Source: Parascedosporium putredinis (Eukaryota > Ascomycota > Sordariomycetes > Microascales > Microascaceae). From it: 64,000 nt of DNA. The notes below the pieces were generated by a model. That model was given only the letters and a program-made list of their open reading frames with translations, was not told the DNA's origin and searched no databases. The stretch lies in the NCBI GenBank assembly GCA_949357655.1, contig CASHTG010000007.1, positions 186,001 through 250,000 of the forward strand. Reading direction: 5' to 3'. A program made the position numbers and the translations under genes. Numbering within the stretch: position 1 is the first letter of the stretch; the number at the start of each line of letters is the position of its first letter. This document shows, piece after piece, positions 12,347 to 24,900 of the stretch.

Positions 12347-14084
12347 CGCTCACATCGTTGAAAGCCGCATTTGGCCGGAGGCTAGAACCATTCACCCACT
12401 AATCCCCAAGTCCTGCCGCAATACCGGCGCCTCCCAGAGGTGCAGGTGGCGCTGGCGCCCGCAAATCCTGACCGCCTGCCTCGTCTGGCCGCTCGCATCG
12501 CATCTCGGGTCGGGCTTTGTCGAGCATGATCGAGGGCTGAGCGTTGGGAACCGCCACACTCAGAATCGAGATGAATATATCCCTGGATCTTGATTAGGAA
12601 CCCGAAATTTCCCATGTTGCCGTTGTGCCCATCCACGATTCCAAAAGCAGGGCCTAGAGAGCGGAAATGGCCCGCGTCGAGACTGGCTCTGGCCTATCGA
12701 GTTCAACTTCCCTCGCGATATCGTGCGTGATGCGGCCGTGACGGGGTGCAGGCATGTCTCAACGGCGTCAATTTTACTTATTTCTTCTCCTTGGACATAA
12801 CGCTGCCCAAGTTCGTGGCATCAGGGAACCCTGTTTTCTAAACTCTTGTTGTGGTGCTTGCCTGATTTCCTTTTTCTTCCTCGCTCTTGGGGTTCCCCTC
12901 CCTTCCAACGCATGCAGAATATACCAAGCCTCTTCAGGCAGCGGAGTCTCTATTACTGCTTCCCGATGAGACAAACAGGATGTGTGGTTTAGCCCGATCC
13001 GATTTGCCACGTAGAGTGTGGCCTTCCTCCCTCCGCCCGTCTGAGCACGGCAAGCTTGGATTTCGGCCGGAAGGCGGGGCACATATCCTCCCTCCCCTCG
13101 GCGCAGCCGCCTTAGTGCAGCAGCGAGGGTCCGGACCTCCGATGACACCAACCAGAAAAAGAAGAAAAAAAAGGAAAAAGGAAATAAATAAAAGAGAGTG
13201 AAATCCAAAGAGGAAATGACTTCCCCGCGCACCGAATCCGCGATGTGGGAATGGAGATTGGAGCTGTGGTGTTGAGGATAGGAGCAGAGTCTGCCTGGCA
13301 CCATTTGGATTCCGAGAACGGGACATTGGTGGGAGCTGCTGGGGGTGCTTTTTCTCTTATTCACCTTCCCGTTTCCCCTTCTTTTCCTGTTTCCCTTATA
13401 ATCACGATGCACCAGATCGGGGCGCAGCACAAAACGGCTGAGCGAGATGAGATAGATCATCCAGCCAGTTTGGTCACGCGAAGCAACGACCATGGCGTAG
13501 AAACGGGTTGACTGGATTTGGTTTGACTGGACTCATTAATTGATTCAGACAGCACTGGTCCCTCTCAGCTCTCGCCAGAGTAAATGAGGGACCTGAATTT
13601 TGGCGCGTCCGGCGCCCTCCTGGGTGGAGTGGTGAAGCACAGGCGAGCTGAGATAGGGAGTCAGTGGATGGTGACTAAGGAAGCAGTAGAGCCGCCGATC
13701 GCTCTAGCGGAGCTGGCCATGGGTAGATGAAATGGGTCTCCTCAATGTTGGGCTCTGGTTGGCGCTTGCCTTGATTGCCAGCTCACTTCACTTCCCATCA
13801 GAAAGATTGAGAAGGCGCATTTTGATGTGGGGTAAAATCTGTGCCCCACCAACGGACAGAAGCAAATCATAAATTGATGGATCCAATGGGTGCAGAGATC
13901 CATGGTTTAACCCGTCATATCGATTCAAGCTTCGACAGCTTTTGTGACCGTCTTTTTGGGCCCTGATCGTCCTCTTACTGTGCAGCTGAAGCGAGAATTG
14001 CCTTGCTTTCCTTTTTCTTTCTCTCCCCTTCGTCTTTTTATCTCTGCCTTCTTCAGCAGGATTCAGGGGTGGCCTTGTCGAGAC

Positions 14085-15618
14085 ATGGACCCACCATCCG
14101 GCGTGCCACAGCCCAAGGCCATTCTTCGCGGCCACAATGCACAGGTTCACGCCGCCACCTTTATTCGGGATAACGAGAGACTTGTGACTGCGGATGCCGA
14201 AGGCTACCTCATTGTATGGGACCTCACCATAATGCGGGCAAAGGCTGTATGGAGAGCCCATCAAAAGACGGTTCTTGGGGTCCAAGAGTGGGGTCCCAAC
14301 AAGCTCATCACGTAGGCGCATCTACTCGTTCCCTTTTGCCTCCCTGGATTGGATCCCAGCAGAGGAAGAAAGCCATGACGGGGGAAGATCCCTTTCCCTC
14401 TTCGGGGAAACATCGTGGTCGCGCCTGAGCTGACTAGAGACACGTAGGCACGGGAGGGATCACGAATTGATCGTCTGGAAGTTTGGCGCCCAAGATGAGT
14501 CTAGCCTGAGCCAGATCCCACCTCTCGACAGCGTCACCGATGATCGTCCCAAGCCATGGACCCAGCATGTACTCCCTGTAAATTCGATGAACTTCTGCGC
14601 ATTCTCCATGGCGTCATGCAAGGCAGGCCAGAGCATCGCAGATTCACCTGAGGTCCTGATCGCTGCTGCCAATCCTACTATACTGGAAGGGGTATGTTTA
14701 TTCATTTCCCCGTGATTTCTTTCTTCACTTTCATTTTCCCATTTTACTTTTGTTCTATTTCGAGGAAAGCGTCTCTCGAGAAACCAGGGCAGCTACAGAA
14801 TCCCACTGACACATGATTCAAGGTGGACATTTATCACCTGCCCAGTCAACACCGCATCCACACCCTGAAGCCCCTCCCGAGTGCCGGAATGCCCATGGCG
14901 GTCTCCCTCTTTCACCTAGACAGTAGCCTCCACCTCATCACCGCCTACGAGAATGGGGCGGTGGTCCTCTTGAGAGCGAATCTGCACGCGGGAGAGTGGA
15001 TACCTCTGTACAAGAGCCAAGCACACTCGCAGCCTATCCTTTCTTTTGACGTCTCGCCCTGCTTCACCCACTTCATCACCTCTGGCGCCGATGCTATCAT
15101 TGCCAAACACCCCATCCCCGCAGCGAACCATGTGCCGAAGAGGACGAGAACAATTCGGGAAAGCCCCGGAAAAGGTCCGCGGGCCGCAGCATGCACAAGA
15201 CACCCCTATGAAAACCGTCAACACTAAGCATGCCGGACAGCAAGGCCTAAGGATTCGCTCCGACGGCTCCATTTTTGCCACCGCGGGTTGGGACTCCAAG
15301 GTTCGGGTATACTCGGCCAAGTCGTTGAAGGAGGTTGCCGTGTTAAAGTGGCACAAATCCGGCTGTTATGTGACTTCCTTTGCTTCCTTGCATGCCACCC
15401 AGGCGATCGATGCGAGTCTTCAACCAGCAGATGTCAGCGGTGACGCGAAAGGAACCGCTGCGGTGAGCCGGACGAGCGGCGATGCTGTCACTGGCGCCCA
15501 AATCACAAGCCCTGCTTTCTTCGACGTAAAGGCGAGGCGGATCAACCATGCCAAGACTGCGCACTGGATCGCGGCAGGAAGCAAGGACGGAAAAGTGAGC
15601 TTATGGGATATCTACTGA
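14085..15618 (+). CDS. ASA1: ASTRA-associated protein 1-like WD40 protein
   Basis: WD-repeat subunit of the ASTRA chromatin/Tel2-Tra1 assembly. Exons 14085-14311, 14448-14691 and 14823-15618 (introns 14312-14447 and 14692-14822). Starts MDPPSGVPQPKAILRGHNAQVHA and shows successive blades: TADAEGYLIVWDL, LITHGRDHELIVWKF (the junction of exons 1 and 2 falls inside this blade and reads in phase), VDIYHLPSQHRIHTL, LITAYENGAVVLL, IFATAGWDSKVRVY and a closing IAAGSKDGKVSLWDIY. The product is about 420 aa, right for the family. Exon 3 has two frame breaks, near 15131-15136 and in the C run near 15203-15207. Between them an acidic/basic linker reads well in a third frame, so each fits one missing base. 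It converges on the P450, with stop codons 147 bp apart. ASA1 is the likely identity, though a generic WD40 protein is possible. Confidence 0.85.
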
Positions 15619-15764
15619 TAGGACAACTTAATTGTTCATTGTAAGATACTCAAGCGAACTCCGGCCCCTTTCTGCCTCGTTCTCAAGCCATGTTTCCACC
15701 CAGTCCCGGACCCGCATCGATGATCAATGCCATTATTTCACCCGCTCGCCGCGCCGTGCGCTTC

Positions 15765-17885
15765 TTAGACCTTTGGAGTCAGTCTGTGGGCAAAGACCCT
15801 CAACCCACCCTTCGGACGAAGAACGACGCTAGGGTTCACCAAGGGGACTTCGCCTTTCTCGATGGCGTCAAACTCGAACCGACGAATGATGGCAATCATC
15901 ATGACCTTGAACTCTAACCTTGTGTAAACTTGGCCGATGCAGCCTCGGGGTCCCATGAAAAAGGCGGAGAATGCATTGGGCTTAGCCGCCTCCCCTTCAA
16001 GACGATCCCATCGGTCAGGGTCAAACTCATCCACGGAATCGCCCCAAATGCGGGGGTTCTGGTGGATGGCACTAGGCATCAACATAAGCGTCGTCCCCTT
16101 GGGAATGACGGTGCCACAAATTTCCACATCGTTGATGGATTCGCGGGTTGCAAATGTTGCTTGGTTAGTTTCATAGCCGTTAGTTAAGATAGTCAAGGAT
16201 TTGACGCGGCAATTCAGTCTTGAGTTAGGTGCGATGGTAGACTTACCTGAGCTTTTAACTCGCAAAATCTCGCGGTACACGTTATCTAGCAGAGGAAGAC
16301 TATCGATTGTGTTGTATTCCATTCCCAGGGCCGTTGGGCCTACCGCATCAATCATCTCCTTTCGTAATCTATCTTGGATCGGACGGTTGAGTCCCAGGTA
16401 GTGAATCGCCCAGGCGAGCGTGTTGGACGTTGTTTCGTGGCCAGCGGCCATGAACGTTAGAACCTATACGTATAATGTTAGCTTTTGAGTCACTTGATAG
16501 GAGGGACACGTGAAAGAAAGGGGATTAGGAACAGTCCTTGCTTACATGTCCAATCAATTCCCGCTCATCCCAACTCTCCCCGCGGCTCTCGACTCCTGGA
16601 TCATCCTCGTCAAGAGATCCTTCCTTTCGGAGCCACGGACCCCTTGCGTCTTTTCCTTGTCCATGTCAGCGATCCTCTCGCTAATGATGCGCCGCAGCAG
16701 CTCGTGCAGCTGGGCGATGGCGCGGTTGAACCGGCGATTCTCGCCGACGGAGATCCAGCGGATGGGCACGATCGAGTTAATGGCGGTCAGCGCGAGGCCT
16801 AAGACGGGGGTCGAAGACGGTCTGGTAGAGTTCGTGGAAGGGCGTGGCGGCTTCGAGGCTCTGGAGGTCCCTGCCGAGGACGGTCGAGCCGATGACGTCG
16901 AGGGTGGCTCGTGAGAGGGGGATGACTGTGGGGCGAGGCGGGTTAGCGAAGAAGATGGGGGATTGTATGGTGCTTAGGGTGATGATGATCTGCGGAATAT
17001 GTAGAAGGGGTAATAGGGAGGAAACGTACGGTTCATTACGCCGCGATCGTATCCGATCATGGTGTCTAGGTGGGTGCAGAGCTCGGTGGCTTTGTCCTCC
17101 ATCAAGGGGATGAGCTGCTTTAGATGCGACAGCGCAAACGCTCCTAGGATAACGATGTGTGTTAGTAGCTGTTCTTTTTCCTTTCAGCACTGGTCGTGGT
17201 GTATCTTTCTTACCGCTAATGATTTTCCGATGCCTCTTGTGCTCCTCCCCGTCCAGAAACACCAACCCTTTACCCACTATGGGGAAGATGAGCCGCTTGT
17301 ACCAGGAAGGCTTGGTAAACTCGTAGCAGGAGGGCTGCAGAATCTGGCGGAAGGCCTCGGGGCTCGTGACGAGGACGGCGGGCATGGTCCCGAAGAGGTT
17401 GTACCGGATCATGTCGGCGTCGGGCCATTTGCGGACCCAGGAGACGTACGGCTGGGTTGGATCGCCGGAGAGGAACTGGTTGAGGGTTTGGCCAAAGAGG
17501 ATGTGGTTGTTCTTGTGAGGGGTTAGCACGTCAGGCTTTTTTACCCCTGGACTTATTCGCCTCCCCTCCGTTCTTCTGGAGAGATGGAGGGTCATAGACT
17601 AGAAAGAGCCGCAAGATCTGGCCTTCACGATGAATGGGGAAGAGTGAACATGAGATGGATTACCTTTGGACCGGGGAGGTGGCGGAGGGAAGACACATAT
17701 CGAGGGTGGATAACGATGCGGTAGAACTTGATCGCAAGGTACTGGAAGAGAAAGAGGGCCCAGAATACTACCGACCGAGGCGTCGAGACGGCTTGCTGAT
17801 GGGAGGGCAGGTTTTGGTAATGGGTGTAGGCAAGCCTACTTAACCAAGAAGAGGTAAGACAGTACACAATGTCCATGACTTGCAA
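15765..17885 (-). CDS. Cytochrome P450 monooxygenase
   Basis: Heme-thiolate monooxygenase anchored in the ER. Six exons: 17885-17664, 17521-17214, 17143-17030, 16925-16546, 16463-16247 and 16159-15765, all with GT-AG introns. N-terminal hydrophobic anchor (SVVFWALFLFQYLAIKFY), then the proline hinge LRHLPGPK, which is split exactly at the first intron and continues NNHILFGQ. I-helix oxygen-binding motif AAGHETTSN, ExxR as REILR, PERF-like FDPDRWDR and heme loop FFMGPRGCIG with the Cys ligand. Total about 545 aa. Two 1-bp breaks in exon 4: the G run 16806-16810 (after TVFDP) and 16591-16600 (after RMIQ). Conserved sequence resumes after both. No biosynthetic neighbours are visible, so the substrate is unknown. 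The start could lie slightly upstream. Confidence 0.9.
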
Positions 17886-20800
17886 AAGAGAACCAAGGAA
17901 ACAGGGTGGACGGTTTGCAAAGGCCTGAACGAGAATGTTAGGGTTCTAGGAACATTTTTGAGTACAGAGAGCGGACAAGCCACCCTTATATCGACTTGGG
18001 GGACCCTTGAGCAACCCATGAGGGTGTCCTGGGTAGTGAGTACGCGCTCCTCCAAGACCCAAGCACCCAGTTGATCCTAGGCTCATTCGATTATGTCCAG
18101 AACAGCGATGCAGATTTCGCAAAAGGACCGCCCTCCTTTGGGATTAACAGCGAACAATCATGTCCAAGATAGATTAACAGAGGATAATAAGCAATGCCAT
18201 GCAAATCCCACTCCTCATACCCTGCCACTTCGGTGATGTATGATGCACAAGGTACCCGTAGAGTCCCCCTTTGGGCTCACATAGCAAAAGGTCACCCATC
18301 TCTTCGGCGCGATGGCGTCGGACGAGGAAGTCGTACTGCAGACGCGGATAGTCCCGGGGCGTGGAGAACCAAACTTCTGACTGATCCCTTATCTTCGAGG
18401 GCATTTAGCAGGTTGTTGGACGCGGGGTCAAAGGCTGGGACGAGGGAACGCCTAGTGAGGGTTTGTTCGGCTAACGTGGCTCCCCGTCAAGCAAGTCCGC
18501 TTAGTTTTCACGGAGGGCGTCGGTCTAGAAGATGGGGGTAGCGCAGCTTCCTTGGGACTTTATGCTTCGGTCATCTGCGCGAGAGCTTGCGCAACCAAGC
18601 ATGTTAGATGCAAACATTGGGAGCTACCCGTAGCATAGATGCTATTGATACCCTCCCGTCCTCAAACACGATCAGAACGGTCATGGATGCACGCACATGC
18701 TTCCTTCGCTGTACAGGAAAGACGCGGCCTTCATATACGAGAAGAAAAGCAGCTCTACAAACCTTCCACCGCTGGTTGTTTTCTTTACCGATATCGTACT
18801 AGCTCCCCAGGCCACACTACACTGAATCGCTAGGGGTGGATAACACGGGGATTATCAAGCGTACAGGCGCGGATACGGACCCGAAGCATGGCATCTCCAC
18901 CTAAGCCCTCATCAACATCCCTAACGACTGTGTATTGTGGGGCGTGGTAACTCCTACGAGCCGCGACGCCGGCAAGAGGGGGAGGGTGGCTCAATATTTC
19001 TGCCGTCGTTTGTGGGGGCCGAGCTCAAGCCCTCAAGAAGAAAGGAGCAAGATGATGTTCATTTGGGGAGAGGGATTTGAGTCCCCCTGCTAGTAAACGT
19101 ACGGGCCTAGCTGGGGATAGTTGAACCCTTGGCTCTCATCTAAGTCGCGGGGCAACTTTTTGATAGTTAAGTGGGGTTGGGTAACAAACCGACAGCGCGA
19201 GTCTCACCAACAAGCAGCGGACGATTCCTCGTCATCCCTTGACGGCTCGACTCGCTCGTTGTCATGCATCTCTCACAAATCGAAATGCGACGCCACCGGC
19301 TACGGTTCCACGAAGATCCGTGCTTCCTTCAGGCCGCAGTGCCACGAGATTTGCCCCATATCAACCATCTCCCTGTTGAACCTGTGTAGCTACCCTTGAC
19401 AGCCCACTTGAAACGATTGATCGGTATCACAGGGTGCGCTTATCTTGTACATGTCTGGTCCTAGAATTGGAAAAGACATCACGACTACAACCAAAAGGAA
19501 AAAAAGAAAGAACATGGGGTATGCGGATAATCAGATGTGCTTGCACTAATATCTGACGCGGCCTCTTGGTCGTCGTCGATCAACTATGTTGACGAGCTGA
19601 GATCTGGTGAGCCTAGAATCTTGTAAGACTAGCCAAGTCAGGAAGTCGTGGGTTTTCCGAATTCTCCGGCCCAAACAACGAACGATAGGCAAGGGTGACG
19701 GAGCAAAGACCCACCGTTGGGACCGGATGGCAATGGGTACCCCCATGAAACATGGCTGACCTATAGTAATACACCTCATTGGTATTCTTTCTTCTCTAAT
19801 AGTGGGATTGTGGAAGCAAGGGAGAGAAAATCCCACATCCGGTGTTGCACAGCGCTGCCGCCACTTCAGCAGACATTAAAGGTGCAGGCTCCTCGGCGCG
19901 CCTTGCATTCTCGCAGGGGAGAGTCCCCCAAACCACGGTCGTGGCATCGCCATTCTTCCGTCTCGCAATCCCGTTGGTAGGAGGAATGGGAGATGGGGCG
20001 TTGCGAGAGAGAACGACATCACCCAAGTTTGGTGCATGTCACGTATCCCATGTGACCCTGGCACTTCTCAAGGTGTGCGGTGGAAGAAATCCATGCTAAC
20101 TGGTCAATGAATCATCCTATCGGAAGAACCATGCAGTGGAAGCAAACCCAATCTTCTGGCTGCTACCTCGCTACACACCTTCACTCCTCTATCGTATTTT
20201 CTTTTTGGCATGGTACGGCGTAGACATAGATGATCCCTCGTCCCATTTATGCTTTGATTCGGGTAACAATGGCCCAGACCGCCCCAGAAATGCCCAAAGA
20301 AGAAGTAGAATGCCGAAGGGGCAAGCGGAGAAGAAGAACGATGAATAAGAACCCGCTTGATGGCCAGACAAGCCCTGCTGAATCCGTGTTAGTCGTGAGA
20401 TCTTGACAATTATCTGCATTACTCGGGGGCAAATCCGTCTACCCGAGGCTCAATGGTTCGTGCAGATGCTCCGCGGTCGGGGTGTCAAAGTTCCCTCGCA
20501 AATTGCTTTGTTAGTATTCAGCCTTTGGCATCCAGTATTACAGGTGAGCACGGCATGAGTTGTAGTCGCACGAGGCGGGCATTGTCTCAAGTAGGAGAAG
20601 GGGAGGCCTTGACCCGAACCGTTGATCTTGAGCGAAAAGAATATGGAGGACTGGGCCAGATCCAGTAGTTCGTATATTTCTCGAGTGACCAAGCCCATCG
20701 AATGTAGGAAACCCCCATTTTCTTGCCCAGATTTCTCCCATTTTGGACAGGGACTCTTTAAAATTTAACCAGTGGTTTTCTCGGGAAATCCCTGAATTGC

Positions 20801-21636
20801 TAGCAGCTCTAGCCCAGGATGACCTCCCTCGCAAACATGCCTCCCCGGTCATCATCTCAAGCTCATCAATCATTGTGAAATGGAAAAACTCGGAAACCAG
20901 GTACCTGGAAAGGCCATGATCGGTCTCCCAGGGATCGTTCTGGCATGAGTTGCGGGAGCTGTATCACCGTCAAGGAAACCCCCAGCCGAAAAGAAAACAA
21001 TTAGTAGCGGATCTTGGTTTGCTTTCCTTGGCGGGACCCGTCGCAGGGCACAGGGTTTACCGAGGTGATACGCCCCGAGAATATCTGTCAATCCATGCGC
21101 GCTGGTCCGAAATGATGTCGTGAGATCAAGGAAGGGCAAGGCTTCCAGAGGGAAAGTCCCCCAGTGACACGGACGGGGCTGTGATCGATCGTCGAGGCGC
21201 CACACCTCAGCTAGGCCATTGACCCTTGCTCAGAACCCCTGTTTTTCTTGTCCAACATCAAGAATTCGAGGATAAAACACAGAGGGTGCCCATAACATTG
21301 CCGGGGAAGGAAGAAAGTCTCAGCTTGTCCAGTCTAACCCCTAGGACGCTCATTCGGAGGCTCCCGGAATGGCATTTCCATGACAGGTAGGATATGCAGC
21401 TTACACCATGTGGGTGTGTAAAAACTGAAAGCAACCAAGGAGGGACTTGATTCTAATGTCAATTCGCAGAGGAATTCGACCGAAATAAAATACACAAAGA
21501 ACCGATGCAGGAGAGAAGTAAGAAAAAGAGAAAATGGTTGGGATTGTTCGTAAGAAACGGAAAGCGGCGCCGAGCGGCGCCGGGCGGGGAAAAAGGAAAA
21601 AGAAAAAAAGGTACGCGTGGAATACGCGGAAGTGGA
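17886..21636. other. 3.7-kb region with no gene recognised
   Basis: Read on both strands. Frames are short, without domain-like sequence or paired splice sites. Base composition looks more even than in the flanking genes. No transposon ends or long repeats were recognised by eye. It may be intergenic DNA or a degraded element. Confidence 0.45.
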
Positions 21637-21718
21637 AGGTCCAACCAGGATTCGAACCTGGGCTTACGGAAATTTCAGAATCAGAATCCGACGTCCTAAC
21701 CAACTAGACTATTGGACC
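21637..21718 (-). tRNA. tRNA-Gln (anticodon CUG), probably with a small intron
   Basis: Read on the minus strand: acceptor GGTCCAA pairs with TTGGACC, the D arm is GTCT...GGAC, and the T arm is CCAGG-TTCGAAT-CCTGG. The anticodon loop TTCTGAT gives CTG at positions 34-36. Two folds are possible. Without an intron the anticodon stem TCGGA/TCTGA is closed (with one G-T), but the variable region is then about 13 nt, too long for tRNA-Gln. With a roughly 9-nt intron after position 37, the stem pairs with TCCGT and the variable loop becomes a normal 4 nt, at the cost of one U-U at the stem base. I favour the intron. Confidence 0.88.
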
Positions 21719-21993
21719 TTGTGAACCGACAGCCGATAAAGACCCTCAAATCAGAAGCGTCGCGAACGCGCAGCGACAAAACAATGCAAGAAGAAGCCGA
21801 AACGATTTGTTGTCACTTCATTAAAAAGATGTATTCCGCGATCGTGATGCAAAACCAAAACTGGTCAAACCTCCAGGGCGACAGGTATCCAAAACCGACC
21901 CTCAAAAGAAGAGAGAAGAGGAAAAGAAGGAAAATAAAGTAAGAACGGGAACAAGCCGAGAAGAGAAAGACCTCTTTCCATCACCCATCCAAA
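21719..21993. other. Short spacer between tRNA-Gln and phospholipase D 3' end
   Basis: Purine-rich 275-bp spacer, expected 3' UTR of the phospholipase D gene. No gene. Confidence 0.5.
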
Positions 21994-24900
21994 TTAAGTG
22001 TACACGCTCTCGGTAAACTGATTGACCTGTAAGCCCTTCTCTGCCATTTCAGCCTCCTCCAGGAACTTGAGCGGCATCCAAACAAGATGACCGCGGACCT
22101 TGGACAGCTTCTCGCGAATGTCTTGGACAGGGATGAACTGGTCAAAGATGTGGCCGGGCTTAACACCACGAGGTGCCATATACCTGTCATAATCATCAAA
22201 TTTCCTCACTGCGAACACGTACTGTTAGTCGAGGTTCTTCCTAGGAGATGGAAATAGTCTGAAAGGGGGAGGGAGAGGAAGAGAATAACAAAAGGGAGGA
22301 GTGAAGGGGAGGAACGATACCATTATCATCTGGGTCAGCGTGGAACAGGTGCCTAAAGGTCTCGGTATTGTACGTTGCCTGGTCCGTCCACGTCTGCCAC
22401 AACTCATCGCTGAGCGGATCGCTAACAAATTCGTAACCACCATCGTTTTCACAAGGATCGTTCGGCCAGCGGTCGCCGGGGGCATGGCATTCACGTCGTT
22501 GGAGGCATCGAGCTCCTGTGGCGGCAGCAGGCCGAGATGCTCGCGCCAAAGGTAGCGTCGCAGCGTGGCGGCGTGTTGGCCGGCACGGAACGGCTTTCCG
22601 TCCATTGTGCTCTCAATGAGATTCGTGTCCTCCATGACGATGCTCAGCTCGCTGTCGTGCAAGCCCAGTTGGCTTCGGTCATTCAAGTTGCTGGAACCGC
22701 AGATCACCACCCGGTCGTCGGCGATGAGTAGCTTCGAGTGGATATACAGCTCCTCCTGGATCCAGTTGTTTACTTCATCTCCCTCCTTGCCCTCATCCCA
22801 CGGCTCGTTGATGAGTGCTTCGCCGTTGCCCGTGCCCGCCATCGCGTGATGCGCCACCGAAGCTTCAATCTTGCCCGTGTTGTTGGGTTGGTGTTTGGCG
22901 AGCACTTCCTCGAACCTATCTCTAGCTTCCTGCGCCGCCTTTCCTTCCGTCTCGATCTCGGCTTCGTTGTGCGCTATCTTCTTGCGGCTACGCCTCGTCG
23001 GCGAGGACTCCCGGCTCCGGTCTGACATGTCATCGTCACGCTGGTGGATGGCTCCGCCCATGAGCTCCTCGGCTTCACCGCGCTGCACCTCTTGGTACTT
23101 GATGCCTGTCTCCTTCTCCGTATCCACAATGGCCGCGGTTCTGGCGATACGATCGTACGACCGCAAATTGAAGAAGAAGATGTACTTTTCAGGGTCAACG
23201 CCTGCTGCCTTGATCTTGCCATAGATGGATTCTTCGCCACGGCAGATGGACTTGTACTGGTAGTCCATGATGGCACGGGTGCCCATGGCCGCATCCTCGC
23301 GCAAGTCGCCGGCAAAGCCAGGGATGGCGGGGATCAGGATGATGATTCGGAATTTTCGGGCTTCCTTGTCAGCGCGCAGCACTGCGTCTACAATCGCCGC
23401 GCCGATCGTGTTATTGATGGGAGATTGCTTATCTCCCGTGGCCGTGATGAAGAACTGATTCTCGATGTAGACGTAGTGCTCAGCCTTGCGGATAATTTCC
23501 GAGTACGCGTTCTGGATTGAGTGCTCTGTCAAGATTCCGCTCGACCAATCCGCGCTCGATCGAACGATTTGCGCATGGACGGTTCCGCGGTTCTCGAGCG
23601 CCTTGCCTTCGAGCGGTGTCAGGGGATGCAAGATGTATTCTCCAACGGGATGCTTCGGTCTCTGAACACCGACGAGATCCTCGTCTTCGCCCTGACGGCC
23701 TCGCAGCTCGAGCCAGTCGTACCGGCTGTCGCGCTTGTACTTGTCCCGCTTGACAAAGTTCCAGCGAAGGATAAAGTGCTCGGCGATGTCGTACACGCAA
23801 GGGCCGACGATACCCATGGACACATCATGCCAGGGCATTCGACCGTGATCGGCCTTGCTCAGTTCGTTCTGCTTCCAGTCCTGGACGTTCTTAAAGTCCA
23901 TTACGCGGTTGTTGTTGAAGTCCTGTCCGGGCCAGATGGCGTGCGTGATTCCGTCCGGGTGTAAATCGGCAAGCGGGTGCTGCTGGAGATCCCAGCGGCC
24001 GAAGCAAAGGTCGAGGCCACCAATGAAGGCGAGCTCGTAATCGACGATGATGAACTTTTCGTGGTGGGCCCAGTAAAACGTCATGTCGGCCACGTTCTCG
24101 AACACGTTGTGGTCCGGGTGGCGCATCACGCGGATGTTGCCGTAGCCGGGGTTCCCCTTGGGACACAGAGCCGCGAGGGCGTTCTTGGTGTGCCGCGAGT
24201 TACACGTGAGGGCCGCCTCGACCTCGCGATACACGATGACGTAAATTTTGACGCCTTGCTCCGCCTTTCTCTTGAGGATGTTGTCGAGCCTCCATTTTTG
24301 GTTCGAGTGCGGGGGCCGGCGGAGGAAGAGCTCGGGGCTCAGCCACCAATCTTCAATGTATATGGTCTCGCGGGCGGCTTCGAGGGCCTCGGACACGGCC
24401 CAAAAGTAGTCGCGGCCATCCACGTACCACTTGGCGATGTTGCCCTCGCGCTCGGGGAAGTAGGAAGCGAAGCGGTGGGACTCTGAGATTTTCGTGCGCT
24501 TCTCGTCGCAGGCCTGCTCGTGTTCTTCGTCGTGGCGATGGTTCTTGTTGAACTGTGGAGAGAAGGAGGGGTTAGCGAGAAAGAAGAAGATGCGCAAAAT
24601 TACAGCTTTGGAGGGGGGAAGGTATGGGTCGTTTCAACTCGGCCACACGTACCAAGTTGCCAAATTTTCCGATTTGATGTCTGACACGGATGTTAGCGTG
24701 CTCGAGGTCCTCGACTACACGAACGAACGAATGAGAGCTTACTTCTTGTGTATGAGCTGGACCTTGACGTCGTGGAGAGTCTCGTGGTGGATTTTGTCCT
24801 TGACATCGCTGTTGACATCGTGGATCTTGTCTCTAATCTCGAGACCGGTGGTCTTCAGCTTCGTGAAGAAGCCCGTCTCCTTTGGTGGTGGACTGGCCAT
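21994..24900 (-). CDS. Phospholipase D (two HKD motifs)
   Basis: Hydrolyses phosphatidylcholine to phosphatidic acid in membrane signalling. Start MASPPPKETG at 24900. Exons 24900-24743, a 28-nt micro-exon 24680-24653, 24552-22321 and 22208-21994. The first HKD motif is HHEKFIIVDYELAFIGG and the second HSKLLIADDRVVICGSSNLNDRS. The IYIEDWWLSPEL and YIENQFFI blocks are typical of eukaryotic PLD, but no PX or PH domain is visible. About 876 aa. One frame break in the run 22478-22482 (after VNAMPP); the frame beyond reads DRWPNDPCENDGGYEFV and runs to DPDDN at the last intron, whose acceptor GCAG at 22209 restores VRKFDDYDRYMAPRG. The C-terminus is QFTESVYT. A region between the two HKD motifs is Arg/Glu-rich and disordered (SRESSPTRRSRK). 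It matches the PX-less PLD common in moulds. Confidence 0.93.

Larger units (their letters stand above)
6594..14084. other. 7.5-kb region without a supportable gene
   Basis: Lies upstream of both the Zn2Cys6 factor (minus) and the ASA1-like gene (plus). Reading frames are short, low in coding character and lack paired introns. The longest (9322-10047 +) contains a Ser/Pro-rich stretch starting MDGTFSHDTSHR but ends in unrelated sequence, and I do not call it. Numerous pyrimidine tracts, (GA)n at 7889, (CCT)n near 8932 and (CA)n at 12312. It may hold long leaders or regulatory DNA of the transcription factor. Confidence 0.45.

Noticed and set aside
17886..21636. Possible transposon relic
   Set aside because: No terminal repeats, transposase or reverse-transcriptase motifs could be seen on either strand.
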